A stretch of 64,000 nt of DNA from Purpureocillium takamizusanense (Eukaryota; Ascomycota; Sordariomycetes; Hypocreales; Ophiocordycipitaceae), in the NCBI RefSeq assembly GCF_022605165.1, contig NC_063072.1, forward strand, positions 1,364,001-1,428,000. Direction: 5' to 3'. Position numbers and translations under genes: made by a program. This document shows, one piece after another, positions 48,868 to 59,709 of this stretch (position 1 is the stretch's first letter; every line of letters begins with the position of its first letter). The notes under the pieces were generated by a model that did no database searches, was not told where the DNA came from, and saw nothing but the letters and a program-made list of their open reading frames with translations.

Positions 48868-50972
48868 CTTGACGACTGGCTTTGAGATCCTCAATTTACG
48901 GATTATCTGAAAGACTCTGGCGGGAGGGAGGTCAGTCGGGTGGTCGTCATTGGAGCGAGCTTTTTATGAGGGAGCCGTCATACCTGATGTTGACGAGTCT
49001 CGAGTGCAGCTGACAGCGAATCTACCAGTGAAGGAAGCTGCGCCTGTACAGAAACGACGTGTAATGGGAGGAGGGGAGGGCGAAGAGGGTATGAAGAGGA
49101 GAGAAAAAACAGGAAGGGGGAGGGGAGTGGGAGGCCAGCGGTGAAATGTGAGGGAAAAGATAGCAGCCCGCCGAAAGCGGGGGAGGGGTTCCTTGGTTGC
49201 TCTGGGTGAGGAGGGGCATCTCACGCAACGGAGCCCCGCCACCACCCAGCTCTGCCTCCGAAGCGCAGCGGGTGCACCGCCCAGTGTCAGAGGCTCGGGG
49301 GGGCGGGCTGGCCCTGCCGCTCCAGCATGAGAAACTCCGGATGGAACGCACAGTGCAGCAAGTAATAAGCGATTAGGTTGGACGCCCGCCCCGGCGCAGT
49401 CCAATCACCGGCGATGAGGGACCCTCAGACGGGCGACTGACTGGGAGCATGAGTGGCTTGGTCCCCACGTCCCCCATCTTGTCGTTTTCCGAAGCAGGAC
49501 CCCGGGCTGCACCCTGCCCCTCCGAGTTCAGGTTTTTCTCCCCGCCGTCCCTCCAGGCACAGAGGTCTGCCTATCCCATCCTTATTAGCATTGCACACAC
49601 TAACTAACGTAGTAGGTAGCTTAGCACGTCCTCGCCCGGCGCAGGCTCTGACAGATTGCGCCATTGTCGCCGCTGCACTCGGCAACGTGCTCGCCCAGGT
49701 GGGCAGGCGGCTGTCGGGTCCGCTCGGCGCCTCGGACTCAGGTCCATGGCGCCATTGTGAGCCTGACACCGAGCATGGACCAAAAATGAGCAACCGTGTC
49801 GGGGACCAGTGCCCGATGTCTCGTCGCGTCGAGATGCCCCCCCCCCCCAGCAGTTGACTGGGCCGTGGACGTTGGCCATGCCACCGTGCTCAGCTGCCTG
49901 CGGCGCCGCCAATGGCTTGCCTTGACTTTGCGGTGACTGTTTGACCAGGCTGGCCAGACCGTTGAGATTTGTCCACTAGGCACTGTGCAGTCGGTGATCG
50001 GGAACCTTCGATCCAACCAAGATGAGGCGGCAGGCTAGCAGTAGCGTGCCAGCTGGACCTGGTGAATAGTTATGTCATACTTCTGAACCAGCTCGACCTC
50101 AGTCGATGTGCTTCCAGAGCACAGGCGATGGATGTAGTTACACGCCGGGGCCGCATTCTGTTGTAGCCCCCATCCGTCGCCGCCCCTGCTCGTGAGGAAT
50201 CAATTGTTTCTGAACGCATGGCAGCTGGCTGCAGGTACCATACGCCATAGGGGCAGGCGGAATCGCTGGTATGCGCCTTCGACACCACCAACGCTTGCCC
50301 CTGGAGCACAATTAATCCTGGCAACCTTGCACGACTAAATTGACACAACCCGCACATTGGAACACGGATCGCCGAGGATGTCGGTAGGCCATGCGATGCC
50401 TCCCAGAGTCCGTATCAGAGATCGGGGTTAGACGGAGGTGCATACGAAGGAAGTGTGGCCCCCGACACTTGGAGCGACACGCCTGCCTTGGGTACTAACC
50501 GATGCCGCGACCACATGGAGCTGTGAGCTAATTCATGTAAAGGCACCTTACTAGGTACTGAATACTGTATTGACAACGGCATACGAGCCGCATAGGTTAG
50601 GTAAGGTAGTATCCAATGAGCAGACCAAGGAGACCTTTGCCTAGTCTTAGTAGAAGCTGCGGCCCTGAGCTGTTCGCGGAAGGCACGGACAAGCTGCTAG
50701 GCAACGCGTGCCTTCCTCGATGCCGGCAGCTGTGCTCAACTGCGCCCAGCTGCTCCTGACGAGAAAGTGCTGTACGGGAACAGCCCGCGTGCCATGAGGG
50801 GAAATGGCTGTTCAGCACCTCGCCCTCACCTTGTTGGCACGAGGGTAACTCAGCGTCAACAATGTTTGGCCTGGTCACATCAAATCGCCATCAAACCTTC
50901 GCATCTCTTCCTCGCGACGTGTTCGTCGAGCGCATCATCTGAGAGGGCCACCAGCTCGGCACATTCACCACA
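48868..50972. other. Divergent region between met6 and the large unknown gene
   Basis: Contains the met6 leader with a probable intron, then about 1.9 kb with no supported gene. A 12-base C run is present at 49837-49848, and TACC/GGTA-type short repeats occur near 50.5-50.6 kb. Confidence 0.55.
48917..48983 (-). other. Probable 5'UTR intron of met6
   Basis: On the minus strand a CAG/GTATGA donor at 48983 is followed by a GACTGACC branch-like site and a CGCCAG acceptor ending at 48917. This gives a 67-bp intron whose acceptor ends 49 bp before the met6 start codon. Confidence 0.5.
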
Positions 50973-53931
50973 ATGCAGGCTTTCTGCTGCTGTGGCCCTC
51001 GCCGCAGAGACCGGCGAGATGATGATGAAGACGGGGAGGCTGCTCCTTCAATCCCCGTTTTCAACCCGCCCGGCCTCATCGACGTGCCGCCGAACACCAG
51101 CCAAGCCCATGAGCTTTCCACCATTCCGCTTCCGACGCATGCAGCACGCCAAAGCTCCCAGATATCACCAGGCGAGGGGCCCCCGGGTCTGTGCCAGCTG
51201 GTTGACCGGAACAATCTTGATGACGATGAGGACGACGACCAAGACGATGCAAGCTTGTCGGCCAAGAGATCCACAAAGACGCTCGACGCAGTACGTACCA
51301 AGCTAATCCGTCACATGTCCCAAGACAACGAGACAAGACGCCAGTCTCGTGCTGCAGTTGGTCACAGCGAGGAGGAGTTGGCTAGGCGGGCAGAGTTGAG
51401 ACGCTTCAGACAGAAGAGAATCCAAGACGAGCTCGAAGCTGCCGAGAGCGTTGATGGCGGTAGTAGTAGGTCACACTGGAGCACTCGATACCTTTCGCCC
51501 CTCATCGACCTCGGCCAGCCGGGAGGCGGCCCGCGGGACACGATCGAGTTTAGCGTCGAGACCAACCCGGGTCTTCACACGTCCTCGGCCTCTGCCCAAG
51601 GAAGCCCTATGGACACGACTAGAAGACAAGTCAGCTGCCCTCAGCTCGTTTCAAGCGACTGCGAGGCTGCATCGAGCCCCATCGAGCGTGGAGACCGCAG
51701 TCCTGAGCCAGCTCCTTCCGCGACAACAGCTCCCTCCCCGCGGCGACCCTCAACGGCGCAGAGCATGAAAGGCCAGCCAGCAGCCGGTCTAGGTGTCAAT
51801 GCCCCTCGCATGGAGCGGGTGATTGGCGCTGATAACGACTTCGATATTCGACACGGATCGCACGCCTGGGACGATCAGTCGGCTCTCGGTATTTGGCTCA
51901 TCGCGCAAGGAATGCGGTCCAGAGATACCTCACTCCTTCGACTGGGTGAAGGCGAATCTGATGCAGCCGCTGAATGTGATGTCATGCACTCGCCCTCCCA
52001 GGATTTCGGCGGAATCGATAGTGTTCTCGATACACCACCGTCTGTGAGCCAGGATAACAGCATTGCCACGGCACTTCGCCCATACGAGGGCTGCCCGGAC
52101 GCCTATCGACGACAAAAGGCCAATACCGATGCCACAGGAGCCACTCCAAGAGAAGCGGACTGGGCCGAGCCCGATAAGGATCCTTCAACTGTAAAACTCA
52201 TGGACTCCGCATCAGCCTCGGGCATCAACTTTGCTGGACGCAGCAGGAACAACCCCTCATCCAACTATCCATCTGCTATGCCGAGCTTCGAGCCAAGCCC
52301 CGCTGACTCGGCGGCCAATAGCCTTAGCCTCAGTCCCCAGGATATTGAGAACCTCGAACTGTCCCCGTTTCACTGTGAGTTACTTCGACTTCTGCTTGAA
52401 TGCCAAGGTCGCTGACACACATGCAATAGGGCAAGGGGAATTTTCCATACTCCGTGAGCTCGGCCACTCTGAGGGCCAAAGCTCCTATGCAACCGCGGAA
52501 GACGACACGTCAAACGCTGAGAACAACTATGGCATCCTTACGAATCTTCCGCGCTCCCCCCGAGCTGCACACAGTAGAGCTTCCGTAACTACCTCTGAAG
52601 CGGCCAGCGCCCAGAAACGCGAGACCGAACATCGGACCATAAACCGCACGCTTACTGACGTCGCCTCCCGGAAGAGCAGCCCCGCGATACGCAGCCGTTT
52701 CAAGGAAGACCTCAGAACGACATCAGCTCCGGCCCCAGTGCGGACCTCCATCGTGACCAAGATTCAATCATCTCTTTCGAGGCTGTCCCGGGTAGGATCT
52801 GGATCCTTCGGCTACACGAGTCACAGAGACACTGCCACCCCGACAAAAGACCTGAAATGCAAAGGTTTCGCGCCGGGCATAGATACCCCAGCCAACCCGG
52901 GAGAGGCTGCGATCACCACATACGGGACGCCTAACATTATCTCCAGTGCTAAGATTCAATCGAATGAAGAGAATGCTCCATGTGACGCGTTGCTGCCCGG
53001 TAGTTTAGCACATGCCCGGCTTTCAGATCCGAGCCTGCATAATCGGCAAGTAGAACCTCGATCCGTCATTCAGAAGACAAGAGAGGAGCAAAATTGTGTG
53101 ATGGATACCACTGCAGAAAGACCAGGTACTGACAGGGACTTTGACGGAGCCATTTGGACACCACCTGCTGTGTGGATACCATCTTCATCTAGCCATCGAA
53201 AGGCAACAGCCTGCGGCAATCCCGGTCACATGGTCGATCAGCCTCGGCGAGCGGTAGCGGATGAACTTTGCTTTCAGCACAGTGTGGGAAAGCCAGATTC
53301 TGAGGGAAAGAGCGTTGTTATGAGCGCCGGATCCAACCTCCGGCAGCTTCCGCAGCGCTTGGAGAAGGCTGTCAGATCTGGCCTCGACAAGCTACTGCGC
53401 CCAAGGGAAGTGTCAGCCAGTGGCAACGCGAATTCTGATTTGAAAAATAGCCAGAAAGCACAGTTGGAAGTGGATGTTGTGAAGACCTCGTCAGAGGCAT
53501 TCAATCCTGACGGACAATACCAGGACCACAGAGCTCTGCCGGCCAACTGCAGAGCAGAGACATCTATCGACGAGTTCCAAAACGCCATTAGGGATAGGAT
53601 GACAAAAGGCACCTCGCTAGACACAGGCATTTCGAACGCCAAATTGTCAAACAAAGACTACCAGAAGCACATGAAGCTAGCCGATGCCGCTGAAAGATTT
53701 TGCAGAACCCCAGTAGATTCAGCAAGTCGGGACCAAGGACCTGATGTCTTCATCACACCAATGAGTCGTCTCCATTCAGATTCCCCCTCAGGTAGGATGG
53801 GAACAATGTCAAACAACGGTACGTCGCAACAGATTGTTCGCCGGTGGAAATCAGCAGATGAGCCTGGAAGTGGCCCCCGAGCATCCCCGCCCCGTTCGCT
53901 ACGTTCGATCACGCACCAGTCTCGAGATTGA
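50973..53931 (+). CDS. Large disordered protein of unknown function with Cys-rich N terminus
   Basis: Exons are 50973-52374 and 52430-53931 with one 55-bp GTGAGT/ATAG intron, giving 967 residues. The protein begins MQAFCCCGPRRRDRR: three consecutive cysteines next to a basic cluster, a pattern seen in palmitoylated membrane-associated proteins. An acidic stretch follows (DDDEDDDQDD near 83-92). A short charged helix (SEEELARRAELRRFRQKRIQ, about 131-150) could form a coiled coil. The remainder is Ser/Thr/Pro-rich with local conserved-looking patches: SHAWDDQSALGIWLIAQGMR, FSILRELGHSEG, IWTPPAVWIPS and SNKDYQKHMKLADAAERF. There is no enzymatic domain or membrane helix. I do not recognise a named family; homologues are probably restricted to related fungi. 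Both exons keep steady codon use, so I take it as a real gene. Confidence 0.8.
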
Positions 53932-54464
53932 CAGCCAGAGGGCGACGGAGCTGGCCTTTCACCGATTGAGGGGGGCTCTGTTTCGAGCAAGGAGCGTGTG
54001 TCCTGTTGACCTACGGAAAATAACGCTGATGTGACGGGGCGACGTCCTTGACGCTGTTAAGGCTCCGTGGTCAGCTGGATGCCACTCTGGATCGGGGTGA
54101 AAGTTCAGTTGTTATGCTATAACCATGCACCCCATCAGCCGATGATGCAGACCTCCAGTCGGGTTGGGGGCCCCTCTTTTGCGAAGACGCCGGGCCTGCC
54201 TTTACGTTAAAGCATGGTAACTGCAGTTCTTCGCAGTCTCTATTTTCTGTCGGCTATGTAGAGCTTTATAATCAGCAAGACTCTAGTGACTCAGCCGTCG
54301 TGTGATCTGGTTGTGAGCGTGTCGATGAACTCGGTATATATATCAACGACAGCAACCAAGCGAGACTACAGAGCTTTGGTGCTCATTGTTTGCACGTGAT
54401 CACATTTGCTGTAGTTGGAACGCCTCTCTGCCTTCGACGCTGCAGTGCAGCCCGAAGCAGCTAT
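53932..54464. other. Convergent 3' flanks of the large unknown gene and the MFS gene
   Basis: Short, relatively AT-rich segment with no coding signal; the 3' ends of both transcripts must lie here. Confidence 0.6.
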
Positions 54465-56404
54465 TCAGACAGCGTCCTCCTTTTCTCGCCGTGCAGCGCG
54501 CTCCAAGCGCTGTCGCTCCTCCTCAGCCTTCCGCAGCATCTCCTCTTTGCGCTCGCGCAGCGCGATGCAGAAGCGAGACCTGCTCCTTATCGTGGGCCCC
54601 TTCCAAATGAAGACAAAGGGGATGACACACATGGCGGCGCTGAGGCCGCCGAGGAGGGCGCAGGCGCCCGAGATGCCGAGGCGGGCGAACATGGGCGTCG
54701 TGGCGAGGGGCAGGACGACGGCGAGGAGGGAGCGGCAGCAAGAGGCGGCGGCGTTGGCGGAGGCGGCGAAGATCTCGTAGGCGTCGGTCAGGTAGTTGAG
54801 CAGGGCCATGAAGATGAGCATGAAGCCCATGCCGAAGGGGATGCCGGCGAGCATGGGGACGACGAAGGAGACGGAGTCCCTGGCGCCGAAGCCGAGCCAG
54901 AAGAGGGAGACGACGTAGAGGGGGCCGCCGACGCAGGCGAGGGGCACGCGGCGGTACTCTTCGCGTTGGACCCAGCGGTCGCCGCGGTCCTGGGCGCGGG
55001 CGAGGACGCCGTCCCAGTACCAGAAGACGGGCATGCTGAGCATGGCGCCGCCGCCTATGGGCAGGTAGCACAGGCCGGTGACGCCAGGGGAGAGGTGGTA
55101 GAGCTGCTGGAAGATGATGGGGAAGGCCTGGAAGGACATGTAGAAGATGGTGTAGACGAGGGCGAGGTAGGCGCACGTGGCGGAGACGATGGGCTCGGAG
55201 AAGAGCATGCGCAGGGGGCGGGTGAGCACGACGGTGAGCAGGCGGTTGAGATCCGTCTCCTCGAGGTCGCGCGGGGCGACGACGCGCAGGGACGGGTCCC
55301 CCTCGCGGAGCTTGCGGGCGCGTTGGGAGAGCAGGATCGGGCCAAAGGTCTCGGGGATGAAGGCGATGAGGACGAGGGTGGCGCCGGCATACATGAGCGC
55401 GATCCAAAACGTCCAGCGCCAACCAATGGTCGTGGAAGTGAAACCGGAGACAATGGGCGAAAAGAGGGGGCCCCAGACGGTGGTCTGCAGCCGGGCAAGG
55501 GGGGGAGTTTAGACTGTCATCAGCATGCATGTCTCAGTCGCCACGGACGGTTTTCTGTTTGTGAAGGACATGTTCGGCAACGTACCACCATGAAGACGGC
55601 AAACGCCCTGCCCCTGGTCCTGGGCTCGCCGTAGATGTCGGCGAGGATGCCGGCCACGATGGCAATGGGGGAACTGGCGAAGACACCGCAGAACAGCCTA
55701 AAGACCAGAAGAGCAGGCCAGTTGGGGGCGAGGGCACACGCCATGGTGAAGAGGGAGAAGGCGATGAAGGTGATGATGGTCAAGTAGCGACGACCAAAGT
55801 GCTCGCTGAGGGGGCCCCAGATGATGGGCCCGAAGACGTATCCGATCAAGAAGACGCTGATGGGGAGCACTTTCTGCGGCGCGGAAGTGACGCCAAAGTC
55901 GCGCGTGATGTTGGGGACGGCCATGCTCGGCAGAGCGGACCCCATGGTTGAGTTGATGACGAGCATGGCCGTGATGACAAGGACAAAGAGCTTTTTGGGC
56001 TGGCAACAGTAGTGTGTTAGCAGCAGGGATTAAAGATGCAAGAGCCAGTTGCGGACTGTGTCACAGGACTCACATTCGGCCAGTTGTAAGGGTTCTCGGG
56101 GTCGTTGTGCTCCCAGGAAATGACCATTTCGTGTGTCCGGCTGCGCGTCCTGGAGCGGATGTGGTGCAGGGCGCCGATGCCCCGGTCCTTGGTCTCCTCC
56201 TCATAGCGCTCCTGAGCGTCCAGCACGTCCAGCTGCTGGATCGCGTCTCCGAACTGACTCTCCCGTCGCCTCCCGCCTGCATGAGCCAAACATTGGCCAT
56301 CATCAGCAACACAAGTGCGGCCCAGGGGAGGAGGGAGGGGACTCACGCTCTTCATGTGAAGCGAAGCGGTCCGTCACGGTCTCGCTCGAGTCGCTCCGCG
56401 CCAT
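54465..56404 (-). CDS. MFS drug:H+ antiporter-like transporter (DHA1 type)
   Basis: Exons on the minus strand are 56404-56347, 56276-56074, 55999-55586 and 55484-54465, giving 564 residues. The hydrophilic N terminus ends in SWEHNDPENPYNWPN, a segment typical of the fungal polyamine/fluconazole DHA1 branch. About twelve membrane helices follow. Motif A is GPLSEHFGRR (about 149-158), between helices 2 and 3. GEPRTRGRAFAVFMV and SGFTSTTIGWRWTFWI mark the first half. The central loop carries LRVVAPRD. The C terminus is an unusually charged helix (LRERKEEMLRKAEEERQRLE) in the cytosol. Such proteins export drugs, polyamines or secondary metabolites across the plasma membrane. No biosynthetic cluster surrounds it, so the substrate is open. 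Confidence 0.92.
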
Positions 56405-57329
56405 TGTGCTGCTGCTGGTCGACTGCACGGCTCATTGGCGAGTTGGCGGTGACACGAACCGTACAAGTCGAAGCGGACGAGTCTCGGTGCACATCTATCA
56501 CCTGCATCCAACTCGACGCCGGCGATTGGTACGACGAGCGGACAATCAACTTCTTTGAACACAGCAACGCAGCTTGGAGCGACAAGGAGGGGAAGAGGAG
56601 AGTAGACAAAAAGGTAGGGCGCCCGCGCGCCCGCACACACCGCGGAGGCCCGATCGCCGGCGGTCTGCCCCCCAAAGGGCGGACATGTCGTGGGGCCGGC
56701 CATCGCTCGCCAAGTACCGGGTTTAAACATCAAGGTCCTGTATCCCCACAGAGTGCGGGCAATAGTCCCACACCGATTGGTCGTGGGTGCCTCCGGGGCC
56801 GGCGTGAGAGCCGAACCTCAAAGGTCATGGCGGCGGCCTTTGAAGCGCAGAGGCCGTTTCGTGCCAGTTCTACGCCTGTTCCGACGTACCCAAGTACACT
56901 TAGGTAGTGGGGGGTCATTTTCTACCGCCTGACCGCCGGCGCATCGAAGATAACCTCACAGAGCCAGGGCACAACAACGCGCCAGCAGGCTTATGAGAAA
57001 CAAGGGTCCGCGGAATCTCCGTGGACTGGGCACGTCCGTCTAGTATTTCCAGAGCCTGTCTAGGTTGTCCAGAAGAGCACAATGCCGAGCTGCGCATCAA
57101 ATTGCTTGATCCCTATCGCAGCTCGTAGCATGACCTGCTTGAATGTAGCATGTACTCTCCAAAACTTTTGTACAGCGTTTCCGTGCGCCAGGATTGCGGC
57201 TTGGCCGTTCGACGTGGCAGCGGATCGGGTGGCGGATACTGCACACCGGAAGCGGCACCTCGGCCCAGCGGAAGACGTCCCGGCGCCGGCAGACCGCGCC
57301 ACGGATAATAAGTCTTCCACGCAGCCGTC
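56405..57329. other. Intergenic region between the MFS gene and gim3
   Basis: Promoter of the MFS gene and 3' flank of the prefoldin gene. No gene is supported. Confidence 0.6.
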
Positions 57330-57923
57330 TCAAGTCTCCAAATTGATCTGCTTCCCGAAGCGCGCGTACAGGTCGACCTTGAGCTGCGTCATCTGCTCGC
57401 GGACCGTGCTCATCTTCTCTTCGAGGGCCGAGATGTCGTCGTCAAGTCTTGTGGTTGCCGTCTCGAGCATCTCCTGCGCCTGCTCCAGGGGCACGTGGAA
57501 GAAGGCGTCGCCAATCTTGTACCTGAATTGATACATTGATTAGCAAACGTCAGGGTAAAGTCGTGTACAGGGGAGTTTTCGCGTACTGTATCTTTTCGTC
57601 TTCGTCTGCGAGCTCCAATTCCGTGGACAGGTCGTCAAGCTCCTCCTTTTCCTTCTGCGAGCACCAGTTAGCCTGGGCAAGAGACAGGGGGACAATCATC
57701 ATCGACGTACGTTCTTGATACTCAGCTCCTCGGACAGGGCCAGCTCGCGTTGGTGCAGTCGGCTAAACCTGTTGATCTTGTCCTGATCCTCGCGACGGAC
57801 CTCGACCTCCTCGGTGGCCGCTTCGTCCTCCTTGGACAGCTGGAGCGCGGCGCTGTCAGTTGTTGTAGGCCATCTCCGGTGCGATTTCAAGCTTACCATG
57901 CGGCGCTGCATGATCGAAGCCAT
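57330..57923 (-). CDS. gim3: Prefoldin subunit 4
   Basis: Exons on the minus strand are 57923-57897 (27 nt), 57839-57711, 57654-57587 and 57522-57330, giving 138 residues. The sequence runs MASIMQRRM, LSKEDEAATEEVEVRREDQD, INRFSRLHQRELALSEELSI, then EELDDLSTELELADEDEKIQ and YKIGDAFFHVPLEQAQEML. It is a beta-type prefoldin: two long helices around a short beta hairpin (IQYKIGDAFFHV), with C-terminal heptads. Prefoldin is a cytosolic hexamer that passes unfolded actin and tubulin to the CCT chaperonin. Every intron has GT-AG ends. The acceptor for the last exon (TTCAG before GTACAAG) fits the frame only if the previous exon ends after two bases of the Gln codon. The gene diverges from the CENP-W-like gene, with start codons 375 bp apart. 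Confidence 0.93.
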
Positions 57924-58297
57924 CTTGGGCGGCGCAAGGTCGGGGGACAGGCGAGGTCAAAATTGTCGTTTGGGTGTCTTTCCAGACACGACCCGGGGAG
58001 CTTCGAAGACCCAAACCTCTGTCTGATCCTTGGTGGGGTAGTGAGGCTGACAGTGTCGCTGGCACCGTGCTGGTAACTTTGCACTGTAGGGCATGCCTGT
58101 GCAGTAGGCGGGGACCCCTGGCATAAGCTGCCCAGCGATTGAGCCACTCCAACTCCCGCACCAGCCACTAGCCTGAGCCTGAGCCACACACCGCCCTTCC
58201 TAGATACTTCGTAGGTTGTTGTGGATGCTCAGCAGGCAACCCGCATTTCTCCCAAAGCTCAACAACACTGTCATCGCCTGGGCTCGGATCGCCAAAC
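57924..58297. promoter_or_regulatory. Bidirectional promoter of gim3 and the CENP-W-like gene
   Basis: Only 374 bp separate the start codons of the two divergent genes, so both promoters must share this space. No clear TATA box is visible. Confidence 0.6.
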
Positions 58298-58716
58298 ATG
58301 GCTCTCGGCAAGAAGGCATACCCCAAGGCCACTGTCAAGAAGATTGTCAAGGCTCACTCGGGGCTCAATCTGAAGAAGAATGCCGATGTCACGGTGAGTC
58401 GGACCTGCACGCGTCCGTACATCGTCGACGCGTCACTGACGAGTCTATAGATCTTTCTGAACTACGTGCTGTTCATGGAAACGTAGGCCTTCAGAAAACA
58501 ACCCCATCATCTCATGCGCACATGGCTGACTTGGGCTCTAGATTGGTTAAAGAAGCCGCTATCTACTCCAAGCAGGCTGGTGATCGTGGTCTCACAGCTC
58601 GCAGCGTCAAGAAGGTCACGCGGGTAAGCGATCCGCGCAGCGCCCTGGCTAGTTATGTGAAGTTGACTACTGATTCCGCCCGCGCGCAGGATACTCTGGC
58701 CAAATTCAAAGGCTGA
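58298..58716 (+). CDS. CENP-W-like histone-fold protein
   Basis: Four exons (58298-58393, 58451-58482, 58542-58623, 58690-58716) encode only 78 residues. Exons 2 and 4 have 32 and 27 nt. The protein reads MALGKKAYPKATVKKIVKAH, then LNLKKNADVTIFLNYVLFME, LVKEAAIYSKQAGDRGLTAR and SVKKVTRDTLAKFKG. The spacing of the three helices is that of a small histone fold. The YP-x-ATVKKIVKAH start, NADV and KEAA-x-x-SKQAG match what I recall of fungal CENP-W/Wip1. CENP-W pairs with CENP-T in the inner kinetochore and binds DNA near the centromere. An archaeal-histone/NF-Y-like fold gives the same look, so the fold is surer than the exact orthology. Small size and many introns make it easy to miss in automated annotation. 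Confidence 0.82.
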
Positions 58717-59709
58717 AGCGACCGTTGTCAACTCGGAAAACTGGCAATGTGCGAAAATGTGTCATGGACTATCCCTCGCCATGATGGCCCTGCTCGAGGA
58801 CACCACGGCATCTCGCAGGAGCCATCTTCCGGACATTGAGCGACGGGAACCAAAGCCACGGAAGAAAGTGTGCAGGGCCTGTCTCAGGACCGCGCGCTCC
58901 AGCTCGTGCATCGACGTCAAAATGCGGCTGTGCTGTCCGTGAAGGGCAGCGCGGGACTGTCATCATCACTTCCAAGAGTGGAGTCGGGACTGGCAGTGTG
59001 CGGGGACGGATGGGGGAGCTGGGAAAACGAGCTGGTTAGGTGGCGGCTGAGAGCACGAGACCATCAACATCAGACTTTTGCCCGCACAATTGGTCGGCCC
59101 CAGAACTCTGCGGCAGTTCGCACGGGATGAAGAAGCTGTAGATGAGTCTGAAGTAGAAAGACCCGTGAATTTTCAGCCGAACGCAGGCCGCTGAGCTTGT
59201 ATTCTTGGGGCGCCTGGACTCCAATCACCATCAGTGGCTAGATTCTAGAAGCCAGGAGAAGCGTTGCACCTTACTGCGCTGTGGGAACTGGCGGCTCGGC
59301 CGCGCACTTGGTGCTAGCGTCAGTTACCGCTACCTAACTAACGCGGTAGCTCATCACGGAGCTGTGGGTGGGGGGTTGCCGGCGCTGGCAGTCACTCAGA
59401 CCAAACGCAGGGGTCGCCTCCAGCTTCATCGGGCTCCAAAAATCCACCTCTGCTCTCCTCCTCTTCTCTCCACACTCACAACGACCGAACCTGCATTCTC
59501 GTCGCAACGCTATCTCTCTGTCCCCGAATTCTCCAAGACTATTTTTCGTTTCCACTCCCGGCACCGCACCGAACTGTTCCTCATAGAGCAAACATCCTGC
59601 CCAGTGTTGCTCACCACGGTTCAGCCCTACGAGAGCCGTCACACCTACCGCCCGCCCACCCAGAGCTACATAATCGAAACCAACTGTTGCGCGTGCACCC
59701 GACTTCGAC
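58717..59709. other. Intergenic region upstream of the YAG7-like gene
   Basis: 3' flank of the CENP-W-like gene followed by the promoter and pyrimidine-rich leader of the next gene. No gene is supported. Confidence 0.6.

Noticed and set aside
54390..55634. 414-codon plus-strand frame opposite the MFS gene
   Set aside because: Antisense of a GC-biased membrane-protein gene; Glu/Gly/Asp/Ala low-complexity translation without a domain.
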